Shown: piece after piece, positions 6,169 to 13,217 of the stretch
How positions within the stretch are numbered: position 1 is the first letter of the stretch
Layout of the letters: the number at the start of each line of letters is the position of its first letter
DNA from: a bacterium
GTDB lineage: Bacteria > RBG-13-66-14
Length of the DNA stretch: 16,584 nt
Assembly: GCA_021107695.1 (NCBI GenBank)
Contig: JAIOSI010000063.1
Location: 1 to 16,584, forward strand
Reading direction: 5' to 3'
Translations under genes and position numbers: made by a program
The notes under the pieces: generated by a model
The model's input: the letters and a program-made list of their open reading frames with translations, nothing else
The model's database searches: none
Told to the model about the DNA's origin: nothing

Positions 6169-7314
6169 CTAGTCAATCACCTCGAAGACGGGTTCCGACC
6201 GCTTGCCAGAGAAAAGCTGCTCCGGGGTGAGACCAGCGGCAACCATCTCCTTCAGCGCGGTGTAGCTGAAGAGAGCCACTCCGGCGGCTCCGTGGAGCCG
6301 GGCGATGTGGCTGTGGCGGTTGACCTCGTAAACCGACAGCGGGCGATCGTCGTTGCTGAAGTCCACCAGAGTCAGTCCGGCGTAAACGGGCAGCTCGCCT
6401 GCCACATAGACCGCGTCGGAAAGCTGCTGCGCCAGGGTGGTGTCGTTGGTGGAGTATGCCATTGGGGCGAGGAGGTCGATTAGCCCCTCATCGAGCCAGC
6501 GTCCCCAGTCCTGAGAAACATCGTTATAGGCGGTTCCCGTGCGTCCGGCAAAGACAGCCGCAGAGAGGATCAACCCCGGTCGTACCCGCTTTGCTTCCAG
6601 TGAAATCTGCCGCACGAAGTCGGTAATCTTCGCCCGTCGCCAGTCCGCCCATTTGAGATCGCTGTCCGCCGGAGCAAGCCCGGTTTCATAGCGGTACTCC
6701 GCCAGAGCCAGGGGGTTGAAGCCCATCTCATGACCATGATAGCGGACGTAGTCCAGATGAAGCCCGTCCACCTCGTAATTTGCCACAAGGTCGAGAAAGA
6801 CCTCAGTAGTATAGTCGCGGACAGCGGAGATTCCCGGATCGAGCCAGGCACGACTGCCCAGCGGCATCATGTAGCTGCGATTGCTGTAGCTGACCCACTC
6901 CCTGTGTTGGTTGACGACGTGAGTATCGTCGCCGGGAGCGTAGCCTCCGGTAATCTCAAAGCAGGTTACCCAGGCGTGGAGGCTCATTCCCGCCTCGTGA
7001 GCCAGCTCAATCGCCAGAGCCAGGGGGTCGAAGTCTGCCGACTGACCACGCAGATAGCGGGAACGTGGCTCTGGGTTGTAGTGCGATGAATCCCGGCGGT
7101 TCGGCTGGTAGAGGGTATCGCCCCGATAGCGCACCTGAACGAAGAGGGAGTTGAGGTTGTACTCCTCGGCGAGCGCGACCATCCGCCGAATGCCAGCGGG
7201 ACTGGTCATCTCCCAGGCGGGAACCCAGAGGGCGCGCCCCTCGACAAAAGGCTCCGCCTGAACGGAGCCGCCGATGAGCATCAGAAACAGCAGGCTACAA
7301 CCCAGCTGCTGCAT
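6169..7314 (-). CDS. Secreted glycosyl hydrolase-like 10 (GHL10) protein
   Basis: A 381-residue protein with a signal peptide (hydrophobic GCSLLFLMLIGG, likely cut after SVQA) and a TIM-barrel GHL10/DUF187-type domain. Family marks are RALWVPAWEM near residues 27-36, NLNSLFVQVRYRGDTLY near 53-69 and VDGLHLDYVRY at 182-192, where the acidic residue of the barrel is expected. GHL10 proteins act on cell-wall or surface glycans; the substrate is unknown. ATG 7314 is chosen because GGGAG precedes it and a signal peptide follows at once. The open frame from 7353 adds 13 residues that spoil it. The start overlaps the end of the preceding gene by 20 bases, so it is probably translated from the same mRNA as the three small secreted proteins. 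Confidence 0.8.
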   Translation of the reverse strand: MQQLGCSLLFLMLIGGSVQAEPFVEGRALWVPAWEMTSPAGIRRMVALAEEYNLNSLFVQVRYRGDTLYQPNRRDSSHYNPEPRSRYLRGQSADFDPLALAIELAHEAGMSLHAWVTCFEITGGYAPGDDTHVVNQHREWVSYSNRSYMMPLGSRAWLDPGISAVRDYTTEVFLDLVANYEVDGLHLDYVRYHGHEMGFNPLALAEYRYETGLAPADSDLKWADWRRAKITDFVRQISLEAKRVRPGLILSAAVFAGRTGTAYNDVSQDWGRWLDEGLIDLLAPMAYSTNDTTLAQQLSDAVYVAGELPVYAGLTLVDFSNDDRPLSVYEVNRHSHIARLHGAAGVALFSYTALKEMVAAGLTPEQLFSGKRSEPVFEVID

Positions 7315-7732
7315 ACAGCTCTCCCAGTTCGTAGAAGAGGTGCGCCGTGGCAACCAACTCTTTGGCGTAAACGTCCTGTGCCGTGGAGACGCTGGGTTCG
7401 CCGGAGATGCCGCCGAAGTAGCTGAGCTTCTCGTCGATCTTTTTCAGCTTGCCCCAGATAACGGCGATGTTCTCCTCGCTCAATCCCAGTGCGGCAAGCT
7501 CATCCTGCCAGTTATCCACCATATCGCCGGAGATAATCACCAGAGCGGCGAGGTTGTTCATCGCCTTCGTCCGGCTGGCACTACCGAGGTCAGCCCAGCC
7601 GCTAAAGTTGCCGCTCTGCGAGGCAAAGACCTCGGAGAGGTTGACGGCATCGTCCCGCCGCACTCCGGCAAGGGAAACGGTAAGCAGTACGGTCATAAGC
7701 AATAGAACAGCAGTGCGGGCTTTAGTAATCAT
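7295..7732 (-). CDS. Small secreted helical protein, third of trio
   Basis: A 145-residue protein I cannot assign to a family. The ATG at 7732 follows GGAG and overlaps the stop of the preceding gene within ATGATTACTAA. The signal peptide MITKARTAVLLLMTVLLTV is nearly the same as that of the preceding gene, at DNA level too. The mature part is predicted helical (for example MVDNWQDELAALGLSEENIA, GKLKKIDEKL, YELGELYAAAGL) with no catalytic motif, and the C-terminus lacks the YDY ending of the two upstream proteins. Its end overlaps the GHL10 start by 20 bases. An exported partner or accessory protein of the hydrolase is possible, but that is inference from position only. Confidence 0.7.
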   Translation of the reverse strand: MITKARTAVLLLMTVLLTVSLAGVRRDDAVNLSEVFASQSGNFSGWADLGSASRTKAMNNLAALVIISGDMVDNWQDELAALGLSEENIAVIWGKLKKIDEKLSYFGGISGEPSVSTAQDVYAKELVATAHLFYELGELYAAAGL

Positions 7733-8204
7733 AGTCTCCAAAGCGATGTGAAAGGCGATCGGCGGTTCGGCTAAGCGAAGCGAGCAGGTCAGCACCAAGC
7801 TCGTATCTGCCAGTATCAAGGTAGATTATCACCGACGAGGTTCCTTCCCGCAGCTCATTGAGCAGAACCACGGGCGAATCAGCCTCATCGGATTCCGAAA
7901 TCCCAAAATCCTCCAGCCAGCGGTCAATCTCGACCAAAAACTGCTCCAGGTAGTCCAGCGTGTACAGAAGCCATTCTTCGGAATTACGGTCGAGCATCAT
8001 CCACTCGCCATGTTCTGCAACGGTCAGGCTGGCAATCTCACGCCAGAGGTAGCTAAACTCAAACAGTTCGCTGGTGTATAAAGAGGATGCGTACTCGTTT
8101 GGTGCGGCGACAGCCGCCGCCTCCGGCGACATCGCGTTCCCCAGCGAGGCGGTCAACAGCGCGATCAGAATCAGCAGGACAGCAGTGCGAGTTTTAGTAA
8201 TCAT
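7722..8204 (-). CDS. Small secreted helical protein, second of trio
   Basis: A 160-residue exported protein of unknown function. The signal peptide is MITKTRTAVLLILIALLTAS with a likely cut near LGNA. The mature part is helical and resembles the preceding protein: both have a YxSELF(E/D) opening, an IxRWLxE segment in the middle, then a LNxL...YExxAxxLxSL repeat and an ending in YDY. This suggests tandem duplication followed by divergence. The ATG at 8204 lies inside the last codons of the upstream gene, in the sequence ATGATTACTAA, exactly as at the next junction. A reading frame open to 8324 has no ribosome site and would run deep into the upstream gene. Translational coupling is likely. 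Confidence 0.7.
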   Translation of the reverse strand: MITKTRTAVLLILIALLTASLGNAMSPEAAAVAAPNEYASSLYTSELFEFSYLWREIASLTVAEHGEWMMLDRNSEEWLLYTLDYLEQFLVEIDRWLEDFGISESDEADSPVVLLNELREGTSSVIIYLDTGRYELGADLLASLSRTADRLSHRFGDYDY

Positions 8205-8628
8205 ACTCCGCGTATCCTTTCGCCAGAGACTCCGTTGCCCCACGCAGTGAGGAGAGGAAGTTGGCGGCGCGTTCGTAGTTCTCCGTCGCCAGGTCATCGA
8301 TGGTTTTTTCGATGTTCCTCGCAATCAGGTTCAGCGTGCCACGGGTCGAGGTCGCCGCACTGGACTCAGGGTGAACCCCCAGTGCGCCTTCCTCTACCTC
8401 GCTGAGCCAGCGGATGACCTCGGCACCGAGGCGGTCGAGGAGCTCCGAGGTCAGCGGCACGAGGTCGGCAATCTCCTCATCGGTGCGCTCGGAGACCTTG
8501 CCCCAGCCGCATTCGAGGTCAAACAGTTCGCTGGCGTAGCTGTAGGCAAGCAGGGCGTTGGGCTGATCCCCAACCCCCGCCACGCACACCAGAGCTAATG
8601 AAAGAAGAAGAAGGGTAAGTCGTTTCAT
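8194..8628 (-). CDS. Small secreted helical protein, first of trio
   Basis: A 144-residue exported protein with signal peptide MKRLTLLLLSLALVCVAGV and no recognisable domain. No lipobox is seen (Val precedes the Cys). The mature part reads as amphipathic helices: SELFDLECGWGKVSER, LTSELLDRLGAEVIRWLSEV, YERAANFLSSLRGATESL, ending GYAEYDY. It shares the pattern of the next protein, so the two are paralogues. GAGG lies six bases before the ATG at 8628. Only 38 bp separate it from the AT-rich DUF1828/1829 gene upstream, whose base composition is clearly different, so the trio may be read from that module's transcript or from an unseen promoter inside it. Confidence 0.72.
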   Translation of the reverse strand: MKRLTLLLLSLALVCVAGVGDQPNALLAYSYASELFDLECGWGKVSERTDEEIADLVPLTSELLDRLGAEVIRWLSEVEEGALGVHPESSAATSTRGTLNLIARNIEKTIDDLATENYERAANFLSSLRGATESLAKGYAEYDY

Positions 8629-8666
8629 GGCAACCTCGTTAGTAGTTCTTTAATCCCATCCAGCAG

Positions 8667-9431
8667 TTATGCGACCAATTCTTTACGTACCATCTCACGT
8701 TTTCCCCATAGAATTGGTTTTACACTATAACTTTCCAGTGCCTCTGTAATTGCTGTAGACACTTGACGTTCACTGTCGTTAAGAATAGCGTAAGCTTTCG
8801 AGCCTGAGGGGCGGGTTTCCTTTGTATCAAGCCAGGAAAAAATGACAACCTCCGCTACATTTTTATTGGGTGCGTTAACAACCTTGAGAATACGCTCTGG
8901 CTGTTCACTGGATTTGGGTATTACAAAGTCGTACTGGTGATTAAATCCAGTCTTTCCGGCAAATGTAATCTTTGGGGTATAGCGAATCTCGTTTTCATCT
9001 AGCCATAACTTAACATCCTCATGAAATAGCTTGACAGAGCTTGTAGATGACAGATAAAACATATCGTTGACAGCTAGTACAGCTTGTACCAAGTTGTGCT
9101 TGCTAAGAGCAAAATCCCTGCCTGATGTATGAACTTGAAGCTGCCCATCTGCATATTTGATTCCAAAACCATTTAGGGTCTCCTGAAGTATATGCTCTCT
9201 TTTGGGTGTATTGATTTCGCATCCACCATGTCTGAGATCATCAATGGTGTATCCGTCATCAGTAAGAACATATCCATTGCTATCCTTTTTTGCATATAGC
9301 TGAATATAGTCGTTGTGTCGGTCTAAGTAGGGCGTGCTAATACCAACCCATTCACCTATTTTGCGAAGTTGAGTTTTGTTTTTTAACCAATTTATGTAGC
9401 TATCTAACAGATGTTGTATTTCCTGTATCAT
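8667..9431 (-). CDS. DUF1828/DUF1829 two-domain protein
   Basis: A 254-residue soluble protein. The N-terminal part (about 28-122, with [19 protein letters not shown] and [14 protein letters not shown]) matches DUF1828, and the C-terminal part (about 150-240, with QYDFVIP and ILKVVNAPN) matches DUF1829. The function of the pair is not established. Asp167 in a beta strand followed by a second strand with Lys182 resembles a degenerate PD-(D/E)XK nuclease core, which is my inference. It starts at ATG 9431 behind GGGGAG and overlaps the stop of the gene before it by ATGA, so the two are coupled. The DNA is visibly more AT-rich than its neighbours, which suggests horizontal acquisition. A defence or toxin-antitoxin-like role is a hypothesis only. 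Confidence 0.75.
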   Translation of the reverse strand: MIQEIQHLLDSYINWLKNKTQLRKIGEWVGISTPYLDRHNDYIQLYAKKDSNGYVLTDDGYTIDDLRHGGCEINTPKREHILQETLNGFGIKYADGQLQVHTSGRDFALSKHNLVQAVLAVNDMFYLSSTSSVKLFHEDVKLWLDENEIRYTPKITFAGKTGFNHQYDFVIPKSSEQPERILKVVNAPNKNVAEVVIFSWLDTKETRPSGSKAYAILNDSERQVSTAITEALESYSVKPILWGKREMVRKELVA

Positions 9432-9877
9432 ATCAATACTCCCCGTTCTATATTGGGAATCTTTGTAATGTTACAGTATTTCATGAAATCTTCGAAAGTT
9501 CCCCACAGGCTGTTAATACGAGGAAAGTTTTCATTAGGAATCGGTATAGCATACTTATCTCCGTATCCTTCACGGTATACGTGCAGATGTGGACAGGGTA
9601 GCTCTTCGCCATCTGGATTACGATGAGGTGAGCCCGACAAATCCAACCTTAATAAAACGATTGATCCTCTCGCTCGATTTTGCATCGTCACTTTTAGTGA
9701 ATCAATCTTTCCGCGCCTAATATCCAATAAAAATTGCTCGTGTCGATACATAGACTGCAACGGCACAACTAACGACCCACCTTGCAATGGGAACTCGTAT
9801 CCTGTTTCGTCTATACGGTGCTTTTCCATTTTGATTAATGTATCAGCTTCTTTCTGCGTCAGGTCTGTTCCAATCAT
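9428..9877 (-). CDS. DUF6978-like protein
   Basis: A 149-residue protein of unknown function that I match from memory to the DUF6978 family. Features are [16 protein letters not shown] at the N-terminus, a [14 protein letters not shown] segment, [33 protein letters not shown], then [18 protein letters not shown]. The Cys/His-rich [15 protein letters not shown] stretch looks like a conserved functional site. The start is ATG 9877, with AAGGAG nine bases upstream; two TTG codons at 9886 and 9883 are too close to that site. It forms a two-gene unit with the DUF1828/DUF1829 gene (ATGA overlap) and shares its low GC. A TTGTAA/TTACAA palindrome upstream may be its control site. Confidence 0.7.
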   Translation of the reverse strand: MIGTDLTQKEADTLIKMEKHRIDETGYEFPLQGGSLVVPLQSMYRHEQFLLDIRRGKIDSLKVTMQNRARGSIVLLRLDLSGSPHRNPDGEELPCPHLHVYREGYGDKYAIPIPNENFPRINSLWGTFEDFMKYCNITKIPNIERGVLI

Positions 9878-9928
9878 TATCAACAACTCCTTGCAATACA
9901 GTAGGTAATGGGTTATAAAAAGTATAGG

Positions 9929-9944
9929 TTGTAAACTCTTACAA
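9929..9944. promoter_or_regulatory. Inverted repeat upstream of the DUF6978 gene
   Basis: TTGTAA-ACTC-TTACAA is a perfect 6-bp inverted repeat in AT-rich DNA about 50 bases before the ATG at 9877. It could be an operator for the two-gene module, as small modules often self-regulate. No clean promoter with normal spacing is visible, although TATACT and TATAAC hexamers lie just downstream on the minus strand. Confidence 0.4.
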
Positions 9945-9968
9945 ATACTAGCGAGTGCTTACCCCCCC

Positions 9969-10763
9969 CTACGTCAGGAAAATCCAGTAGTTCAGACTCA
10001 CAATGCCCATGCCGAGGAGCGCGCCGGCGAGGACTTCCCGCCAGGTGTGGATGCCCTGCCTGATACGCGAATCGGAGATGATCAGTGCCAGCACGAAGAC
10101 CAGCACGCTGACCAGAGGGTTCTCCGTCATCAGGGTAACCACGGCGAAAACGGCGAAACTGACCGCCGCATGACCGGAGGGCATCCCTCCGTGGAGGGGC
10201 GTTCCCCGCTTATTGAGTACCTTACCGAGGATACTGAGGACAATTACCAGAATGAAGCTGACTAAAGTAACGTATTCCGGCGTTCCCTTGACGGCGGAGA
10301 TGATCGAGAAGATGTGGGGCTTGATGCTCTTGAAAATTACCAGGAAGCCGATGATAATCGCCGAGATTGTGGCGACGAAGACTGCTCCCGCGCTGATGTC
10401 CTTGGCAATCTTCACCAGTGGGTGAAAGGTGGTGGTTATCAGGTCGAGGGCTTTCTCCAGGGCGGTGTTGAGCAGCTCGGCAACGATGACCAGGGTTACC
10501 GCGAGGATGATCATCACCAGCTCGGTCTTGGAGATGCCCAGGAACAGCGAAAGACCGATGATCAGCAGCCCCGCGATGAAGTGGATGCGGATGTTGCGCT
10601 CGGTCTTCAGCGCGTAGATGATTCCTTCCAGCGCGTTGTTCATCGAGTGGCTCATCCGGGGTTTATGCCCCAGTGTGCCGCTCTGCTGCTTCACCTTTCT
10701 GGATTTTTCTTTCCTGGACAGCTTTACTCCCCATCTTTGTTGATAGTGTAGGATGCGAGCCAT
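9969..10763 (-). CDS. Diacylglycerol/undecaprenol kinase-PAP2 phosphatase fusion
   Basis: A 264-residue membrane protein with two enzymes. Residues 37-145 form a DgkA-type kinase with three membrane helices and the motif ELLNTALEKALD (96-107), which phosphorylates diacylglycerol or undecaprenol. Residues 160-264 form a PAP2-type lipid phosphatase with four membrane helices, GGMPSGHA (192-199) and SRIRQGIH (232-239). The last PAP2 acid is Glu243, not the usual Asp. The two activities would oppose each other on a lipid carrier, or act on different lipids. The start is uncertain: ATG 10763 overlaps ybeY by 40 bases without a clear ribosome site, while GTG 10694 or ATG 10655 would still keep the whole kinase domain. 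Following ybeY matches the common ybeY-dgkA order. A run of eight C abuts the stop. Confidence 0.85.
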   Translation of the reverse strand: MARILHYQQRWGVKLSRKEKSRKVKQQSGTLGHKPRMSHSMNNALEGIIYALKTERNIRIHFIAGLLIIGLSLFLGISKTELVMIILAVTLVIVAELLNTALEKALDLITTTFHPLVKIAKDISAGAVFVATISAIIIGFLVIFKSIKPHIFSIISAVKGTPEYVTLVSFILVIVLSILGKVLNKRGTPLHGGMPSGHAAVSFAVFAVVTLMTENPLVSVLVFVLALIISDSRIRQGIHTWREVLAGALLGMGIVSLNYWIFLT

Positions 10764-11239
10764 TCGTGGTCGGCGATCAGCAGGCTCTTGCGCATCATCT
10801 CGTCGCGCCCGCGCTGGTCGGCATCGTCGTAGCCCAGCAGGTGCAGCACGCCGTGGGAGACCAGAATCGCCAGCTCCCGTCCCAGAGAGTGCTGATATTC
10901 CTCTGCCTGCCGCTGTGCCTGCTCGACATTGACAAAGACATCGCCCAACAGTGCGCCCCGGCTGACCTCGGACTCGTCGTGGGATACCTCGAAGTCGTCA
11001 TCGAGATTGAACGCCAGTACATCGGTGGTTTCGTCTATATCCAGATACTGCTTGTGGATGCGGATCATCTGCTCGTCGTCGAAGAGGACGATGGCAATCT
11101 GGAGGGTTTGCTCCGTCTCGCCCGTCTGTCGTTCGCCCTCCAGGCGGGTGGTGAGCTGGGCTGCCCGGCGGGGTAGCTCCGGGTCAACCCAGTGAATCTT
11201 CTGGTGATCGTGAATGGTAATCTGGATTTCGCCCGTCAA
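10724..11239 (-). CDS. ybeY: Endoribonuclease/rRNA maturation factor YbeY
   Basis: A 171-residue cytosolic metalloprotein for 16S rRNA 3'-end processing and ribosome quality control. Family marks are TDVLAFNL (72-79), LGDVFVNVEQAQRQAEEY (98-115) and HGVLHLLGYDD (129-139). The usual metal motif is HGxLHLxGYDH. Here His129 and His133 are kept but the third ligand is Asp139, a change that should still allow metal binding. The start is TTG at 11239, with GGGAG six bases upstream and no better ATG nearby. It follows the zinc-ribbon gene after 45 bp and overlaps or abuts the DgkA-PAP2 gene, so these three are probably one operon. Confidence 0.88.
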   Translation of the reverse strand: MTGEIQITIHDHQKIHWVDPELPRRAAQLTTRLEGERQTGETEQTLQIAIVLFDDEQMIRIHKQYLDIDETTDVLAFNLDDDFEVSHDESEVSRGALLGDVFVNVEQAQRQAEEYQHSLGRELAILVSHGVLHLLGYDDADQRGRDEMMRKSLLIADHEWLASYTINKDGE

Positions 11240-11284
11240 CGCTTTCTCCCTGTTACCTGCCTGAAGATTGCCCGGTCGTGGGAT

Positions 11285-12076
11285 TTAGCCCGTTGGTGAG
11301 CTTTTGAGCAGCTCGCGGAAGCTGGTCCACTTGTTGTTGGTGGAGTAGATGTAGTCATGCTTGGCAAGGGTTCCGTCGCGGATGTACTTAACCAGGGTCG
11401 CGTAGCTCATCGGTCCCATTTCCTTTTTGGAATCAATGAGATAGATATAGATGTTGTCCGATGGGATGAGGTTGGGACGCAGCGGCAGGTCTTTCTTTTC
11501 CATCTCCGTAACCACGGTGTTCGATTTCTTGGTCTCCGGCTCAATGCTCGGCGCGGCGAGGTCGATCACCACCTCTTCGGGAGTGGTGGCGGTATCCTCG
11601 GCACTCAGGTAGGCCTGAAGCTGGGGATGTTCATTGATCATAAACCAGCGACCGTCGCCGATGCCAACGGTATCCTGCCCGTTGATTTTCTTCTGCCTGA
11701 TCAGCTCAATGATGCGATCGAAGCTACCGGGACCAAACACCGTGCCGGTTTCTTTTTTGCGAACGACGATTCCCTCATTGGGCAGCTTCGGTGGAATCGC
11801 CATCAGCTCGGAAAGGGTTATCGGCGCCCTGGTGTGGCCGCGCTGAAGCTTCGCCTCTTCCTCAGGAGCCAGGCGCGCCCGAACGGTGCCAGATGACGCT
11901 CCCTTTAGCCGATAGCCGCAGTTGCCGCAGAAGATGTCTCCCTCGTGAATAGGCTGGTCGCAAGAGGGGCATTTCTTCTCGCCTTTGGGGCGCGGAGTGC
12001 CGCACATAATGCAGAAGTTGGAGTCCCGCTCCATCGGGGAGCCGCAGCTATGACAGACATCGTGTTTGGGAGACAT
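11285..12076 (-). CDS. Double zinc-ribbon protein with GYF-like domains
   Basis: A 263-residue soluble protein. Eight cysteines at 8/11, 22/25, 36/39 and 50/53 form two zinc ribbons of CxxC pairs. A linker follows, then a segment around 102-160 (EGIVVRKKETGTVFGPGSFD...DGRWFMINEH) and a C-terminal segment around 210-258 (IYIYLIDSKKEMGPMSYATL...NNKWTSFRELL). Both look like GYF_2/DUF4339-type domains, in which a Gly-Pro pair after a short beta strand and a late Trp are typical. These domains bind peptides or serve as adaptors. No catalytic motif is seen, so a scaffold or sensor role is likely. The ATG at 12076 lies behind GAGGT. It is the first gene of the ybeY group and diverges from the DsrE-like gene. 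Confidence 0.72.
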   Translation of the reverse strand: MSPKHDVCHSCGSPMERDSNFCIMCGTPRPKGEKKCPSCDQPIHEGDIFCGNCGYRLKGASSGTVRARLAPEEEAKLQRGHTRAPITLSELMAIPPKLPNEGIVVRKKETGTVFGPGSFDRIIELIRQKKINGQDTVGIGDGRWFMINEHPQLQAYLSAEDTATTPEEVVIDLAAPSIEPETKKSNTVVTEMEKKDLPLRPNLIPSDNIYIYLIDSKKEMGPMSYATLVKYIRDGTLAKHDYIYSTNNKWTSFRELLKSSPTG

Positions 12077-12456
12077 CGTGAGACCTCTTGTTTGGTAGCT
12101 CTGGCAATGGCAATAAGGAAGACCGTTGTGAAACTTGTGTTATTTACTTAATCTCTGAATACATTTTATCCTGACTAAACAGTGAGGATGTGTATAGAAT
12201 TCCATTAATTATAGTTTATTTTTCGTCTGGTCCTGCACGGCTAATAAAAAGCAGTTGAATTATGTCATCACTCAGGCAAAGTCAACGCTCCTTCATCTAT
12301 TCTAGCCTCTCTTCACCGACTTATCAATATTGGCAAGCTGGAATTACCTTGCAAAGCATCCGCTGGAAAGATACCATCCCCCCGCCGGGAACGACTCTCC
12401 ACGCAGCTATCTCATACTTTCGGACACCTCGACCAACCAAACTGAAAGGAATATGG
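12077..12456. other. Divergent intergenic region, AT-rich
   Basis: About 380 bp separate the divergent zinc-ribbon and DsrE-like genes. The first half is AT-rich with several TATA-like hexamers (TATAAT on the minus strand near 12208-12213) but no matching -35 at normal spacing. The second half holds the TTGCAA/TACCAT promoter at 12349-12377. An open frame from 12262 that runs into the DsrE-like gene has no ribosome site and no protein-like character. Confidence 0.6.
12349..12377 (+). promoter_or_regulatory. Candidate promoter of the DsrE-like gene
   Basis: TTGCAA (12349-12354) and TACCAT (12372-12377) are 17 bases apart, about 80 bases before the ATG at 12457. The same two hexamers and spacing lie in front of the HD-domain gene, which suggests a shared sigma-factor preference. 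Confidence 0.45.
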
Positions 12457-12825
12457 ATGACAATCCTGTTTATTATTAACGAACATCCTTTTGGCAACGA
12501 GCGTACCTGGAACGCCCTGCGCCTGGCGCGGCGGATGAGCCAGCGAGACAACATCGAAATCCGTCTCTTCTTCTTCTCCGACTCTGTGTTTTGCGCCAGC
12601 GAAAAACCAGAGTTCAAAAGCGGTGCCTACGATGCCGAACGCAACCTGACCTACAGCCCCGCCGAGCTTATCTCTACCACTCGTAACGCCGAGGTCCTCG
12701 TCTGCGGTACCTGCTGCAAGACCCGTGGAGTTGCCGAGAGCGACCTACACGACTTTGCCAGCATCGGCAGCCTCGACAGCCTCAGCGACTGGATCACCGA
12801 CAGCAACCGGGTCATCACCTACTAG
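12457..12825 (+). CDS. DsrE-family protein
   Basis: A 122-residue cytosolic protein of the DsrE/DsrF/YchN fold, a small alpha/beta family linked to sulfur transfer and redox chemistry. It opens with beta strand MTILFIINEHPFGNERTWNAL, and its conserved cysteines lie in CGTCCKTRG (Cys83, Cys86, Cys87), where DsrE proteins carry their active-site cysteine. A further Cys46 lies in the middle loop. ATG 12457 is chosen because AAAGGA lies six bases upstream; the frame extends to 12262 but that part is not protein-like. No dsr or tus partner is nearby, so the sulfur donor is unknown. It is the only complete plus-strand gene in the window and is followed by a hairpin and tandem repeats. Confidence 0.8.
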   Translation: MTILFIINEHPFGNERTWNALRLARRMSQRDNIEIRLFFFSDSVFCASEKPEFKSGAYDAERNLTYSPAELISTTRNAEVLVCGTCCKTRGVAESDLHDFASIGSLDSLSDWITDSNRVITY

Positions 12826-12842
12826 GCAGCGTAGTACGCTGC
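12826..12842 (+). terminator. Perfect hairpin right after the DsrE-like gene
   Basis: GCAGCG and CGCTGC pair across TAGTA, immediately after the TAG stop. No T-run follows, so factor-independent termination is doubtful. It is also the left edge of the tandem repeat; the next copy keeps a shorter GCAG/CTGC stem. Confidence 0.4.
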
Positions 12843-13066
12843 ACCACGCTTTCGCGACCAAGGCATACAGACAGTTGCGACAGTCGCCACGGTCATCCGC
12901 TCCCGTTGGTCGCTAACAGATAACGTTTAGTAATTGTGGAGCAGTACGCTGCACCACGCTTTCGCGACCAAGGCATACAGACAGTTACGACAATTGCCAC
13001 GGTCATCCGCTCCCGTTGGTCGCTAACAGATACCGTTCAGCAATTGTGGAGCAGTACGCTGCACCA
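12831..13066. repeat. 110-bp tandem repeat, two full copies and a partial third
   Basis: Copies at 12831-12940 and 12941-13050 differ at about seven bases. A third begins at 13051 and fades after about 16 bases. Each copy holds GCGACCAA and, 44 bases later, its complement TTGGTCGC, so it can fold on itself. It ends in CGCTCCCGTTGGTCGCTAACAGATA. That end is shared with the right arm of the element at 5096-5258. No credible gene lies in 12826-13217. The bases from 13067 to 13187 show nothing I can name. Confidence 0.75.
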
Positions 13067-13187
13067 CAGAGCTGGACTTCGCCCAGAAAATCATCACGAG
13101 AAACCCAAACCGTCAGGCGATATTTGCGAGCGAGCAGTGGCGAGCGTCAAAACGCGGGTATAGTCATTATCCGGTTGATACTCTTTG

Positions 13188-13217
13188 GCCGCGAAAGTGT
13201 ATCCAGCTTCAAGCTGG
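13188..13217 (-). repeat. 30-base repeat shared with 5172-5201
   Basis: The minus-strand sequence matches 5172-5201 (CCAGCTTGAAGCTGG followed by ACACACTTTCGCGGC) at 29 of 30 bases. It contains a 15-base palindrome that can form a hairpin, and lies directly past the stop of the GyrI-like lipoprotein gene, so it may also shape that mRNA's end. Confidence 0.7.

Noticed and set aside
9962..9969. Run of eight C as a phase-variation tract
   Set aside because: It lies at and beyond the stop codon of the DgkA-PAP2 gene, where a length change would not alter the protein.
12262..12456. N-terminal extension of the DsrE-like protein
   Set aside because: No ribosome site at 12262, the peptide is Ser/Thr/Pro-rich without fold features, and a candidate promoter lies inside it. 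ATG 12457 has a good AAAGGA site.
12831..13066. Possible CRISPR array
   Set aside because: The units are 110 bp, nearly identical over their full length and contiguous, with no short repeat alternating with unique spacers and no cas gene nearby.
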